Source of the DNA: Aquatica leii
Taxonomy: Eukaryota; Arthropoda; Insecta; Coleoptera; Lampyridae
Direction of reading: 5' to 3'
NCBI GenBank assembly: GCA_035610365.1
Contig: CM069438.1
Span: 46,868,837-46,932,836, forward strand
DNA: 64,000 nucleotides
Part shown: one piece after another, positions 11,481 through 22,689 of the stretch
Layout: every line of letters begins with the position of its first letter
Numbering within the stretch: the first letter of the stretch is position 1
Translations under genes and position numbers: made by a program
The notes under the pieces: generated by a model
What the model saw: the letters and a program-made list of their open reading frames with translations, nothing else
The model's database searches: none
Told to the model about the DNA's origin: nothing

Positions 11481-11857
11481 TGACTGTTTTAGTCATTTTC
11501 CACAGTGAGTAACTGGTGCTTTCGGTGGATGTTAGGTTACTTAAAAAAAATTAAATTTGTTCATTTTTTTTTGTTATTGACTTCTACTTCTTGGGCTGTT
11601 GCATTAAACATACGTGGGTTATATTCAAAATTCCTTGATTGTTTTGGAAAACTCGAAATAAAACTATATCAAAAAAAGTCAAATCAAAGGGCGCCAAGAG
11701 GGAGTACAGCTCAATGGACCCTTGCCAACCACGAGTCCGCTTCAAATGGATACACTCAAGTGGAATTAAAAGTGTACCACACAAAAAATCTGTAATGATC
11801 AAAACTTTACATACACGAAGGCTGATTGAATAAAAGCTTCGTTACATTTAAAAGTTT
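11481..11857. other. Unassigned spacer
   Basis: Overlapping short frames on both strands (60-96 codons) without a domain I recognise. Probably non-coding transposon debris. Confidence 0.35.
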
Positions 11858-12082
11858 AACATTTATTACATATTTAAAACGTTTTTAGAATGCCATCTTG
11901 TGGTAAAAATACCACGTAGGATAATATAGAAAACTATAAATTAGTACGGAGGGTAGAAAAGTTGTCATTGGATTTAATGACAGCAAAAGTCAATGATCTA
12001 TTGACAAGTGACGCTGTCAAAATCCCAACTATAAAATAGGTTAGGAACAATGTCAGTACAATTGTGAAAAACAACATCAGAA

Positions 12083-12126
12083 CTAGCGGACAGCTGTTTC
12101 GTTCTTGAGAAACTCGTCAGCGCTAG
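12083..12126 (-). ncRNA. Type I hammerhead ribozyme in the left palindrome arm
   Basis: Minus strand: helix I CTAGCG (12126-12121) with CGCTAG (12088-12083). The core is CTGACGA (12120-12114), which fits CUGANGA. Helix II is GTTT...GAAC, followed by GAAA. The loopless palindromic helix III is ACAGCTGT, and cleavage is predicted after the C just before CGCTAG. It is the mirror copy of the motif at 12360-12403, with a few differences in helices II and III that preserve pairing. Confidence 0.75.
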
Positions 12127-12359
12127 GATACACCGATGTGTTTCCACAACTATACTGACAGACAACCGTACTTTTTTATGTGGTGTAGACATTACCAACA
12201 TATTTAAAACGTTTTTAGAATGCCATCTATATTATCCTATGTGGTATTTTTACCACAAGAAGGCATTCTAAAAACATATTAAATATGTTGGTAATGTCTA
12301 CACAACATAAAAGAGTACGGTTCTTTGTCAGTATAGTTGTGGAAACACATCGATGTATC

Positions 12360-12403
12360 CTAGCGCTGACGAGTTCCTAAAGGACGAAACATCTGTCCGC
12401 TAG
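12360..12403 (+). ncRNA. Type I hammerhead ribozyme in the right palindrome arm
   Basis: Helix I is CTAGCG (12360-12365) with CGCTAG (12398-12403), and the core CTGACGA is 12366-12372. Helix II is GTTCC-TAA-AGGAC, with GAAA at 12386-12389. Helix III is short (AC with GT around ATCT) and cleavage is predicted after C12397. Compared with the mirror copy, helix III has lost part of its palindrome, so this copy may be weaker. Confidence 0.75.
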
Positions 12404-12560
12404 TTCTGATGTTGTTTTTCACAATTGTACTGACATTGTTCCTAACCTATTTTATAGTTGGGATTTTGACAGCGTCACTTGTCAGTAGATCATTGACTTT
12501 GGCTGTCATTAAATCCAATGACAACTTTTCTACCCCCCGTACTAATTTATAGTTTTCTAT

Positions 12561-13880
12561 TTATTACATAATTGAAATGAAATTAGACATCAATAAAACA
12601 GAAAATTACATTAAATTCTTTAAATCAATTTGACACAAATAAAATCTCAAATAAAAACAAAATGAAAATTATAAAAAAAAAACAATCAAACCAAATTACC
12701 TTTTTAAATGTAAAAAAAATAATAATGCACGGCCGTGTACGCATAATAAAAAAAATAAAATCCTTAATAAAAGCAAATAAAGTCCGTAATTGTATAAAAC
12801 AAACTTGACAGTCTTAAAACTAAGGTACGCAGATACAAGATTATCTTTCTTTTTTACTTTCACTTAATGTCGATAAAACACTTTAGACGTTGGTTACATT
12901 ACGTCTTTTACTTTTGTTGTTTAATAATAATTAAAAAAAAAATAAATTAGCACAAATGAACACCATAAAGGTTTTGAATCATTGAAATATTCAATAACTA
13001 TTAATGAACTTTCATCATTAATTTTAAAGCTTTTCAATCACTGAACTCGCGAATAAATAACTTAATCGTAATCAGTAAATACCTTAATTGTTTGTAGGCG
13101 AGCTCCTGGTTAGCTTAGGCCAGTTGACGTCGTCCAGAACTTCGATAGGGTACCACAACCATATGAACAATTTACCGTCAGAAAGTTTCACAATGATCCG
13201 CCACCAAGGCGAAAAATGGGATTGCGAAACACAAACTTACGCACAAATCTACGATACGTTAATGCGACATCAAACCAGTAACCAGTGAATTCAACAAACC
13301 GTAATTATTTTACCAAATAGGAAAGTTTTTCCACTTGATCGAACTATTCACTGTACCATTTTTAATGACCTCCGCGGTAATTTATTATCTAAAGCCAAGG
13401 GTGAATTTAACACCCGCGATAATTAAAACATTTTGAACGACTGTCAACCAACTAACTTTCTATTATCACCAAAATTACATATATAATCACATATTATTCG
13501 ATTACCATTTCCCCAATAGCTGTGTTCGAAACTTCATAAAAGAAAACCATACCACCAAGAACTGCAAAAAGAATGCAAACAGATCAAATAACGTCACAAA
13601 TGTAGTGTTGGGATACGGTGTTTGTTCCTGTGTGAACTATCAAATTGACAAATTATTGTAATTCATTACTGTCATAAATGATTAAACTGTCTAATAAATT
13701 AAAATAATGACTTAATTCCGACGTCATTTAATCGAACTATCAAAAAGAAACTAAGCCCGACTGTACTGACAAAAAACTTTTTAACAAATTTAAAATAAAG
13801 AAACTGCTAAAATAACTTTAATTACAATTATATCTCAGAAGAGAAACATAAATTATCACTGAAATTTTGATCAAACAAAG
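12561..13880. other. AT-rich spacer, nothing recognised
   Basis: No recognisable coding sequence; the short frames here are unlike any family I know. Confidence 0.4.
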
Positions 13881-13913
13881 AAAAATGCCAAATCAACACA
13901 GATTACGGATGAT

Positions 13914-14287
13914 TCAAACGCGTACTAATTTTGATTTTGATTTTACTGTGCCGGCTGTGTTTGCTGGTAATTTTTTATTTGCACGGAAGGAATTTACGGT
14001 TTTGATCGCTGAGGTTAAAGCTTTCTGCAAATCATTCTTTATAGTTTTCCTGCACACAAAACGCAACGGACATCGTTCGATTTTATTTTTTGTAAGCAAT
14101 TAGCAGTGGAGAAGTCCATTGTGCATTTAACACAACCTAATTGTAAATAACAAAAATTTTTTGTAAGGCTATATCTCTGGCATTTAGCACATTGCACGAT
14201 ATCTCGTGTATACTTTGGCGGTTCAAATTTTAATGTTGCATTGTTGAAGATACTTTCCTTTATAAATGTCTTTGTTATTAGAGGCAA
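13914..14287 (-). pseudogene. Jockey-type ORF1 (gag-like) zinc-knuckle relic
   Basis: Minus strand: EPPKYTRDIVQCAKCQRYSL, then TKNFCYLQLGCVKC, STANCLQKI and VRCVLC. This is the run of C-x2-C...C knuckles seen in PRE_C2HC/gag-like ORF1 proteins of Jockey elements, normally --QC-RCQ-YGHT-NFC---P-CVKC----ST--C. The His of the first knuckle is replaced, and the frame ends early. It is probably an ORF1 piece from the minus-strand Jockey whose RT remains at 10.8-11.5 kb. Confidence 0.6.
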
Positions 14288-14900
14288 GTTTAGGTTTAAT
14301 AAAAAAAAACATTGGTACAGGTGTTTTGGTTCTGTATTATTTAATGATTTATGTATTTGTTACTGTGTGACCTAAGTTTTCTATCTTAATTTCATCCGTA
14401 TTAAGATAATAGTGCAAGTTTTACAGAAGTGTTATAAAGTTTATTTCGTTCTTTGACTTTTTTCTTTTTTTTTGTTCAGTGCTTTTACAATTTTTGCGTA
14501 GTATTCGGTTGTTTTTGGTTGTATTTTTACCTAATCACTTGCGAGGACTTCAATCAATTGTTGCTTAGCGACAATTTCCAGTAACTGTACTAGTGGTGTA
14601 ATATTTTTTTCGATCGTCTATTAATAGTGATATTAACGTATAATAACGTACCACAAATAGATCGTTAATAAGCTTTATTAATGAACAATTTTGAACCAAT
14701 AAATGAATTTCTATTAACAAACAATTTTGTATAGCATCCAATGAAATCGTTAGCAACCACTGATTTAACGACATTGCGCAACTACTAGATATAACAACAA
14801 GTTGCGTATACTTTAGTGTCTTTATAACTTCACACATTTTACTAACGTACGTTCAACGGAAAAACTTTAAAACTAATTGGTTTGTTAATCGGCGACAAAT

Positions 14901-14975
14901 AATCTCGACAATATTAACGCGTTCGCTCGCTACACTCGATCACGGCGTTAAAATGTCTCGATTATTAATCGCTAA
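14901..14975. repeat. Imperfect inverted repeat
   Basis: AAATAATCTCGACA...TTAACGC on the left is complementary to GCGTTAAAATGTCTCGATTATT on the right, around a 25-bp loop rich in CG dinucleotides. It looks like part of a small MITE-like element; the termini are not clear. Confidence 0.4.
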
Positions 14976-15042
14976 CATTAACAAATTTGTCGTTAAATAA
15001 CTATTATCTCTTATCAATATCTGATGTCTAAAGTTACGACAC

Positions 15043-15143
15043 CTGATGACACATCACAATGTCATTTTTTACAGCACTAGTGCGGTAAAGTAACACTTTA
15101 CCACACCAGTGTGGTAAACATTGATATTAAGATGTGTCATCAG
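15043..15143. repeat. About 100-bp hairpin-forming palindrome
   Basis: CTGATGACACATC (15043-15055) pairs with GATGTGTCATCAG (15131-15143). The interior also pairs through CACTAGTGCGGTAAAGT and ACTTTACCACACCAGTG. Weaker matches (ATATCTG and CAGATAT) lie about 25 bp outside. It fits a short foldback/MITE-type element. It has CTGATGA but no GAAA box in place, so it is not a hammerhead. Confidence 0.55.
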
Positions 15144-15420
15144 GGATTTACATAATTTACAATAACAGATATTTAATACACTTGCTTGATTCAAAATAGT
15201 TTTAATACTTTTTGCTAACTGAATTATTTTATCACTACTTTAATATTTTTCTAAGAAATTAAAACTATTGGCAAAAGATAAAACGTTGGACGATATTCGT
15301 ATTATAATTTTTGCTGTATTGCGGGTCACTTAATAGGATATTAGAACATACGCGCTTAACGTCTTTCCTCTTTCAAACTCAAATCGGAACTGCCAATATA
15401 TTGACGTTCATATCTTTACA

Positions 15421-15745
15421 TCTCTGAGTTGACACATATGTTTGTGGACATTCTCAACTAGTCCACTTAGATCTTAGAATATGATTGTGTGTGTTTTAAA
15501 AAGTTTATAAACGGAGACATCAAATAACTGTAAGCTATGATTAGTATGTGGTGAAATTATAAAAATTTCTAGTCTTTGCAAAGTCTGAGAACTGTAGGCG
15601 CAATGTAGCTTATATGATGCAAACAATCAGTGGAGCTTTGTTGTTCTTGCTTTTGTATTTTACAAATATAATTTAGTGTAAAATACATTTTTAAAAATTT
15701 TCAAATTTCATTCAGTCACTTAGATATTTCAAAGCTTTTTACCTT
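15421..15745 (-). pseudogene. Tigger transposase relic, C-terminal part (block 2)
   Basis: Aligns base by base with 23767-24110, where the minus strand reads PHTNHKLQFFDVSVHKLFKT and PTITFQYLTGLVENVHK. This copy is more broken. The solo LTR at 15766-16839 separates it from its N-terminal half at 16886-17165. Confidence 0.6.
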
Positions 15746-15765
15746 GGTAAAGCTTCTTGAATATG

Positions 15766-16839
15766 TTATGTAAAAAATTTGGTAGTTCAATTTTCTAGTA
15801 TAAAAATTTTCTAAGTATAAAATTGTCCCTACTCTACGTGAATATGTGGGCGAATTTTATGTAGTGTTGAGTGAAAGCTTATTTTGGGCGGTTCCGATCC
15901 CTCCACTTGTAATTTTATCAGTGACGTTCGTAATACCTGGTGGTCAAAAAATTTCCATGACGTCACGTTAGTGTTAACGTTATTGTTTATACACCGTCAA
16001 AGGTTGGAAACCTTCAGGATTATCCCTCTTTTGGGAGACGGATTACTGCAAAAACTGGGAAAAGTTATTCCGCTAAGTCAAAGGGAAACGCTGCGCATTT
16101 GCGTTCTTAAATGATTGAATGCTAAAGAGAACCTTATACTTGTGTTAACATTATATGTTCGTTTATATTGGGTTTAATGTTACTTTTTAGGTAACTCAAG
16201 TACGGAATTAGCTAATCCCCTACTGCAAAAAACCTAACTGTGAGTATTATTTCACTTTTTTTTATTTGTACTTCGGTGGTTATGTCGTTTATGACCGTAC
16301 GTGCATGTTAGGTTAACACAATTAATAATATTTTTGTGCTTCACAAACTCATAAGCAGTGCGCGTTGAGTCTCGAAGGCTTAAGTTGTTTGTTTGTCTAC
16401 CATTTTTAAAATTTGCAAATATAAACTCAGACGTCATGTTTATGTAAAAGTTTTGACCGACAGGGTCAGCTTGTTGTACGGTGTGTTGCTCACTAGTCGA
16501 CGCAACTTATGATTCATTCTACCCACGTATAAATATTTGCAAAAACTTATACTTATGTACCTTCTTCATCTTCTGTGATAAATAAATATATACATATTCT
16601 GCGTTATTACTTCGTTAGTGTTATTTATTCTTTTACAGCTACGGGTAGAGTTAGACAGTATCTCCCTAACTTAATCTTTGGCGCCTTTTTTTAGATTTAC
16701 GTTATAATTTTGCATAACAAAGCCTGCGATCTCTCTTCGAAAAAGCTGTGCTAGCCGTTGCTTTGTTTTGTTACAAGAAGACCAGCGTAACCATTTATTC
16801 TTGGCTGCCCAACTCGAGGAACCTGATTTTCCCGTAACA
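15766..16839 (+). mobile_element. Solo LTR with AATA target duplication
   Basis: Begins TGTTATG and ends CGTAACA, flanked on both sides by AATA (15762-15765 and 16840-16843), a 4-bp duplication as Ty3/gypsy-type elements make. The orthologous spot in block 3 (about 24,140) reads straight through TTAATAATTTAATTTTT, an empty site. A related LTR in reverse orientation lies at 48.6-49.75 kb. A TTGGCTGCCCAACTC motif resembling a primer-binding site lies near its end, so the exact LTR/internal boundary could differ. Confidence 0.7.
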
Positions 16840-16885
16840 AATAATATAATTTTATTCACAAATTCGAGAAAAAATTAAAAATGGT

Positions 16886-17165
16886 GAAAATGAATTTTCT
16901 GCAGCATTTTTTACGCGGCACACCGTTATAGTCTATCTGGGTTTTTCTGCTGTAACTTTAGAGCTTTGTTTTTTTAAATATGAATAGTCCTTCTCTCGGT
17001 TTCATTATTGTTATAAATTTTTATTAGATTAAACTTTTCTCGCTTTGTAGCTTCTTGTGCTCATAAAACTCTTCTACGATATGCTTGTTAAAAGCTATTG
17101 CGCAACTATGACTATTCGGCTCAGGTGTTTTTAAAAAACAAATTTTGTTTTGGAGCATAATATCT
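16886..17165 (-). pseudogene. Tigger transposase relic, N-terminal part (block 2)
   Basis: The minus strand reads AIAFNKHIVEEFYEHKK, equivalent to the Tigger segment SRA-GFN---V--FF--L, and continues into a broken DETG region (TIMKPREG). It is the 5' half of the relic at 15421-15745. Confidence 0.55.
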
Positions 17166-17488
17166 CATAACCCTTCAAGTGTTTAATTTTTTAATAATAC
17201 TTTTCGTTTTGTATTCTTGTAGTAAATAAATATTGTCAACAAATTTTTTTTTTTGGTTTTTCATTTATTTTTTTTAAATCAATAAACAAAAAATGTGTTT
17301 GTACTAAAGTATAAACAATCAAAACATTTACATATATTTATGTTTATTTCATAATATTCAAAATTAATTATATATAAAAAAATATGTATCACATTAGATC
17401 TCTTTGAAACGTATTTTATTTATAAGTTTTCAGTTTGTTTTTAAAACGTCATTGTTTGAACTTGTTATCCCAGTAAACAGAAATACCG

Positions 17489-17496
17489 TATATAAG
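17489..17496 (+). promoter_or_regulatory. TATA box of peptide gene copy 2
   Basis: TATATAAG starts 42 bp before the ATG at 17531, in a roughly 100-bp proximal region conserved among all three copies. Confidence 0.7.
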
Positions 17497-17530
17497 CGTC
17501 TGGCTGTGCACATCTTTATTAGAATAAAAA

Positions 17531-17776
17531 ATGTTGCAAATTGTTACACTACTCTTAGTACTCACCTCCATGACGTATTGTGAACGTGAGTCATGCAAAG
17601 GAATAACTTTGCCATGGTTATGCAAGTTTTGTTGCATTTGTTCTTGTCCAACGGATCCAAATGACTGCGAAGGGATATTGCTGGGAAATAGGTACGTAAT
17701 TCCAAAAACAAAAATACGTTTTTTTAACATTTACTGTTTTAGGATATGTTGCGAATCAGATAATGAACATTCGTGA
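17531..17776 (+). CDS. Small Cys-rich secreted-type peptide, copy 2 (two exons)
   Basis: Exon 1 is 17531-17691, the 51-nt phase-2 intron 17692-17742 and exon 2 17743-17776, ending in TGA. The spliced product is 64 residues with a signal-like N-terminus, ten Cys and the tail CCESDNEHS. The intron is a multiple of three and has no in-frame stop, so unspliced RNA would read on as an 81-residue variant with 17 extra residues, including one Cys, before the final CC. AATAAA signals follow at 17788 and 17840. By eye this copy is closest to copy 3: four differences in the 161 bp of exon 1, one of which changes an amino acid (Ile25 to Leu). Confidence 0.7.
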   Translation: MLQIVTLLLVLTSMTYCERESCKGITLPWLCKFCCICSCPTDPNDCEGILLGNRYVIPKTKIRFFNIYCFRICCESDNEHS

Positions 17777-17869
17777 ACTAATAGATTAATAAATATGTTT
17801 TATATTTTTGTAATTGTTTACTTTTTACACTTTTTTTATAATAAACTGTGCTAATTTGAATAAGTTTGT

Positions 17870-18234
17870 ATTTTTTCGATTAAAACATCACGTAGGTAGT
17901 TTATATGACTGTGACGTGTCTTAATTTCTATTAACTTTACTGTGATTACAAACCTATTCTAAAGTTTGGTTCAATCTAATTGTTAAATTGTGGATTTTTG
18001 CCGCAAGATCAACGTTTAGCACAACTATTGAAAAAAAACGATGTTATGAATAGTATGGGTCCCAACACGCTACTCTGAGGTACGCCTATTTGTAGAAATG
18101 TAATATGTTGTATTTATTTCTAACATTTTTTAACAAATAAATACTTTCGGGTTTTGAACCGCGATTCATATTTACACTTTTCACGAAATTCATAAAACTT
18201 AAAAAGCTCACAAACTTTGAAAAACCTACAATAT
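17870..18234. other. 3' flank of peptide gene copy 2
   Basis: No gene is seen. It aligns closely with 25,145-25,495 in block 3 and marks the shared downstream arm of the duplication. Confidence 0.5.
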
Positions 18235-18900
18235 TTCACGTTTCGACAGTCATGTCGCTGTTTGCTTCAGAAAAACTGAAATTGAAGGTATAGGACCCTG
18301 ACAAGCGTATATATTACGCCGTTCGGGTCAGTGGTTTGTGACGGTTTCGATTCATAAGTCTTCCGGAACATGTTGTCCATACTAGTGCTAGATCGATTCC
18401 ATTATCTCTATTTAAATTGTTGCACTTCTGTATTTCGATTGCTTCCTTGTATAGTCTAGGTCAGAAGCTTGGGATGTATCCAACATTGTTGCCTCATCAA
18501 ATATAATTGTGTGACCGGTCTCTAACAGCAGATCTTGTGTTATGTTTTTTTGTATTCGCCTTATGTTCTTTTAATCTGGTAGTTATGTTGCGCCCGGTTT
18601 GTCCTATACAAGACAACCCACACTAACAAAGGATGTGGTAGACTCCTGGTTCTTCGAGTGGTGCTTTTGTGTACACATACTGACAGATACTTCCACGCCG
18701 AATCATATCATCATTCAGCTTAAACGTTTTCAGTTCTAAAAATTTTAGTACACAGGGTCAGTGAAACGAACACGTTAAAGACCGAGCTAGGTCACCTAAC
18801 CACGGCGTAATATAAAGGTTTGTTAGGATCCTATACCTTCAGTTTTACTTTTTCTGAAGAAGACAGCGACATGACTGTCGAAACGTCAAATATTGTATAT
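18235..18900. mobile_element. Penelope-like element remnant with inverted ends
   Basis: Both ends carry the same 50-bp motif in inverted orientation (GACAGTCATGTCGCTGT and its complement). The left interior encodes, on the minus strand, pieces of a GIY-YIG domain like the better copy at 25762-25944 (YIGQTGR...RLKEHK). Penelope-like retroelements combine an RT with a GIY-YIG endonuclease and often sit as inverted or tandem partial copies with hammerhead motifs at the ends. Compared with block 3, this copy lacks the plus-strand half. Confidence 0.6.
18845..18895 (+). ncRNA. Penelope-type minimal hammerhead motif
   Basis: CTGAAGA (18854-18860) fits CUGANGA. Helix II is ACAG...CTGT, followed by GAAA (18880-18883), then CGTC with predicted cleavage after C18887. 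Helix III is only A-C paired with G-T with no loop, a form known in Penelope-like elements that needs dimerisation. The inverted partner near 18,235-18,270 has CTGAAGC, a change of the conserved last A, and is probably inactive. Confidence 0.6.
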
Positions 18901-19879
18901 TTTTCAAAGTTTGTAAGTTTTCTAAGTTTTATGAATTAAGTGAAAAGTGTAAATATGAAACGCGGTTCAAAAGCCGAAAGTATTTATTTGTTAAAAAATC
19001 AGACCGCGAAAGCCTTACAAATATTATTATTCCTTCCATGTTTATAAATTTGTTTTATTGTAGTGTGTTTGTTTCGGAATCTTAGCTAATGAAATTACAT
19101 TTCTTCGTTGATGGCCAGATAATTAGACCAACAGATCGATCTTTTATAAGATCTTTTGAGCCATGCCGGTTTATGAATGTCTATTTTAGACAGAAAAAAT
19201 TCAAAAATGCTTCCCTTCTGTTAAAACGCCATAAATGTAGCACTTAAAAAGTATGCCAATAGTGGTAATTAGGGTAAATTTAATCAAAGGTTAATCACCG
19301 ACTAGAACTGGTTAAGAAGATTTTTAACCTACAAAACCTGTCTTGGTCAAATTTTCAAGAATTGTTAGAAAATCCAAGAACATCATTAACCGTAAAAATA
19401 CTAGTGAAAATTCATGTAATAGTTTCTGAAGACTGTTACTAATAACAATAATAGCAGGTACTTCAGTTTCTCACATGTAACAAATCAATTAATAATTTGC
19501 CAGCATTTAACGAAACACAAACTGATAAAAACACTAAAAAAACACTTTTAAAATTGATTTTTGGAGCTTGGATTTGGAAAAAAATTAAAAAATGGGAAAG
19601 AAAGTAAAGATTCTCTTAGAATATCTACAATAGAAACAAAAAAAGGAAAATGTAAACAAAACATTCTTGGCTTTGCTAGATAAATTAAACCAATATGTAA
19701 ATCAATATTGCGCAAAAATCCAAGTTTAAAAATATTTCCAGACTTTAAAAAACTTTCGTATACTTCATAGGTACATCAACCGAAAAAATAAAAATTTGCA
19801 TTTCATCTAGGCTATAAAACCATTCAAGAATGGGTAAACCAAAGTACTTGCATCAAAAATGAAAATTACAGTATGTTTA

Positions 19880-21600
19880 AACCGCAGCCAATGTCATCCA
19901 AGAGCGTGTTTAATTTAAAAAAAAATTGAATCACGCGATTGTGCATTGATTTTCGTGCGTTAAATGCAGTAACTGTGGCTGATGACTATCTATTACCTCG
20001 TTTAGACGACCTACTTCACAATGCTAAACAAACTTCTTTTATGGTCATTCTTAATTTACGATCAGGCTATCATCAAGTATCGGTGCAAAATAAAGACAGG
20101 GACAAGATAGTTTTTACGACTCTGTTTGGTACTTTTCGATGTATGCCGTTTGGTATAAAAAATTTTCCGGCTACTTTGTTACCGTAAGAATTTAAATAGA
20201 AATGCATTCTTACCCTAGCGAATCTTTCACAAACCATACATGAAAATCGTAATTCATTTACCCACTAATGTTCCGCGATACTTAAAATGTGGAAATCACT
20301 GTGCAAGGCGTTAACACACGTGCTGTTTCATTCATGTTAGAAACGGAAATAATCACTAGTAACCTCTAACGCGACATTTACGGCAAAATTCATATAGCAC
20401 AGAAAACCGTACCAAAGTTTTTAAACATAACAACCTTGTCTTTTTCGAAACTTTATTAAATAATAGTCAAGATTTCCAAAAAGTATTTAGTCGATTAAGA
20501 TTTTTCAAGCTTTGTTTTAATCAAAGAAAATGCACTTTTGTGTGTTTTTCTGTAAAACGTTTATGCCACATAATATCAGGTGAATGTATCCGCCCAGATG
20601 GCTTTAACGTTTTTGCTATTTTGGACATGGTTTTGCATGAGAAGGTTAAATAATTGCTTATCTTTTTAAACATTTTCTTGGTTCCAAAGACAATTTTTAC
20701 AACGTAAAGTTTCCTGTGGAAATGGAAAACTCTCCAACAAAAAATTTTTGTTGAACTCAAAAGATTGCTAACGTTTAGTCTCTTGTCTACTGTATGTTTT
20801 AAAAACCAATGCAAGATCCTACACTATCGGGACAGTGTTCGGCTAGAGGAAGTAGTACCAGGAATTATCCGGTGAATATACCAACCAACTGTTGACACCT
20901 GCGTAGTAAAATTATCATACTACATAGCAAAAATCTTCAGAAATTTTGTGGCTATTTAGAAAGAGCAAAAGCTGCTATCCAAACCGACCATCAGCAGTTC
21001 AAGTGGTTAATATCTTTGAAGTCCCTTTGGGGGCGACTCTCTCAATGATCTTTATATTTGCAGTCCTTTACTGTTGACTATACTTCTAATTGCACAAATG
21101 TTGTTGCTGACATTCTATAAAGTTTTCCTGTACCAGAGAACTCGCCTTAATTATATAGTGTTACCGTTGATCTTCCAGCACAATCTGCTGAGGATATCCG
21201 AAGCGAGCAAATAGCAGATTTGGATCTACGAAAAATAATAGATTGCTTTAAACATCCGAATTTCAATGTATTAGGATTTAAGAAAACCGTGGTTATTTGA
21301 TGACCCATAGTATCTTATATTGTTATTACGGCGGTGAAGAAGTGCAACAAGTTGTGCCAAAAAATCAGATACCTCAAATCCATAAAGAATATCATGACTT
21401 TCCTCTTGCTGGTTACTATGGAATTGTGCTAAAAACACCCCGCAGAAATGGACTCTATCAAATAAGCAAAGTAATGTTACTTACAACCCATAAAGTAATC
21501 ATCATTGAAAAACCTTCAAAGTTAGTAGCTAAATGCAACTCTTCCGCTGTCATTACATTTCAGGGTATTGATGGAAATTTATTGATGTGCGACTAAAAAA
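19880..21600 (+). pseudogene. Ty3/gypsy pol relic (RT, RNase H, integrase Zn-binding)
   Basis: In order on the plus strand: CIDFRALNAVTVADDYLLPR, LNLRSGYHQVSV and MPFGIKNFPATL (19.94-20.19 kb) are the RT fingers. An unrelated insertion of about 0.25 kb follows, then FSRLRFFKLCFNQRKCTF (RT thumb side) near 20.5 kb. QTDHQQFKWL with GRLSQ near 20.97 kb is the RNase H end, and VPKNQIPQIHKEYHDFPLAG...YYG (21.35 kb) is the integrase HHCC domain. Many stops. The inserted segment is shared with block 3, so decay began before duplication. Confidence 0.75.
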
Positions 21601-22109
21601 GAGACAGACCAAAGAAACTATCTCTTACTACTCCTAGTCTTTATCATGATTTGCATAAACGTTCCCTAAAGAAGTAAGCAACATACACATGCACATACTA
21701 CCAAGATGACCTAAAGTTAGCGTATTTAAGCGATATAACCAAACAAAAAGAAAACAACACGTTTTTGTGACTGTTTTCCAAAATTTTTATGTGTTATATT
21801 ATATTTTGTAATAAAACCGTGCAAAAACTGGTCTGTGTATATTTAATAAATCCATGGCTATAGGGTAAATTTAATAAAAGAAAAATCATCAACGCGTACT
21901 GGTAAGAAAGTTTTTAGCTTTCAAAACATTTTTTGATCAAATTTTCAAGAATGGTTACAAAATCCAGGAACTGCATTAATTGTAAAAAATACAACTCAAA
22001 ATCTCTGAAGGAACCGACTCTGACTACATTTTCTACATTTTCATTTCCTGATCCTATAAATTAGATGACTCACTAGTATATAGTTTCATTTCATTCATTA
22101 CATTCATTC

Positions 22110-22520
22110 TTCTTCTTAGGTTACCATTTCCATACGAAGATTGGCGATCCAATTAGCTATTATAGCGCAGGCTACCGCCACTCCAAAGATTTCTGTTGAT
22201 TTCCGGCCTAACCACCTTCGCAACGTCTTCAACCATTAGTTCTGGTTCCATCAAACGAATCTTTTTTTTTTGATTTTTTGTTATTATTAGTTAGAGAATC
22301 TTCATCTTCATTAAATGATTAAAACTTTTTCTTCGTGAAAAGTTCTACATTCTTTCCTATGTGTTCTAGAATCTATAGATTGGTCTTATGGTATAATCAG
22401 AAGACGTGGAGCATTTGTCTATATATGTGCATTTTAAATTCATCTATTCGTTTTTCTGTGTTTACATTGAAGGTTCAGTTTTTATATCTATGCAAGAAGC
22501 CAGAAAAAACGTAACACCAT
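22110..22520 (-). pseudogene. RTE-type LINE 3' end relic (block 2)
   Basis: Minus strand: TFNVNTEKRIDEFKMHI, equivalent to the RTE segment TLN-NTEKRI-AFEMW-YRRML. Near the end comes WLKTLRRWLGRKSTEIF, then AVACAIIANWIANLRMEMV, matching the terminal WLKNLR-W----S-ELFR-A-----IA-MIANLR. Stops and a deleted middle show it is dead. Block 3 has the same remnant at 29.73-30.11 kb. Confidence 0.6.
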
Positions 22521-22689
22521 AGTAATCTTAAACGGAGTTCAAGGTCGAGGATTGTGCATCGAGGATTTCAATTAGCTCTTAATGTGATACGCAGTCGAAA
22601 ATTTATCTGTAATTAATCAAGCATGCGAATATATTGACGTTCATTTCATTAGTTAGCACATTTAGTGGGAGAAGAGTTTGGCATGGGTT

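Larger units (their letters stand above)
11858..12560. repeat. 0.7-kb palindrome with two opposed hammerhead ribozymes
   Basis: Two arms of about 0.3 kb are reverse complements. ATAGAAAACT at 11926 pairs with AGTTTTCTAT ending at 12560, and the match continues inward with small differences to a centre near 12.24 kb. Each arm carries one hammerhead, so a transcript of either strand would contain a ribozyme. A 60-bp module (TTAGAATGCCATCT...GTGGTA) lies just outside the left arm and is repeated, inverted, at the centre. Outside the ribozymes the arms share the CACAATTG...ACATTG motif with the 10.3 kb element. No protein is encoded. Confidence 0.7.
1406..15390. repeat. Paralogous block 1 containing peptide gene copy 1
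   Basis: This block matches blocks 2 and 3 in a fixed order. A Tigger relic lies near 1.4-2.1 kb, the peptide gene with its promoter and 3' flank near 6.9-7.75 kb, and a short RTE-tail trace near 9.8-9.95 kb. Between these anchors it carries insertions the other blocks lack: a 4 kb LINE, Jockey fragments and the hammerhead elements. It is the most diverged and most rearranged of the three. The outer limits are approximate and were judged by eye. Confidence 0.5.

Noticed and set aside
15043..15056. CTGATGA inside the 15.04 kb hairpin as a hammerhead core
   Set aside because: No GAAA box and no helix I/II arrangement in the correct order; the match to the core is chance.
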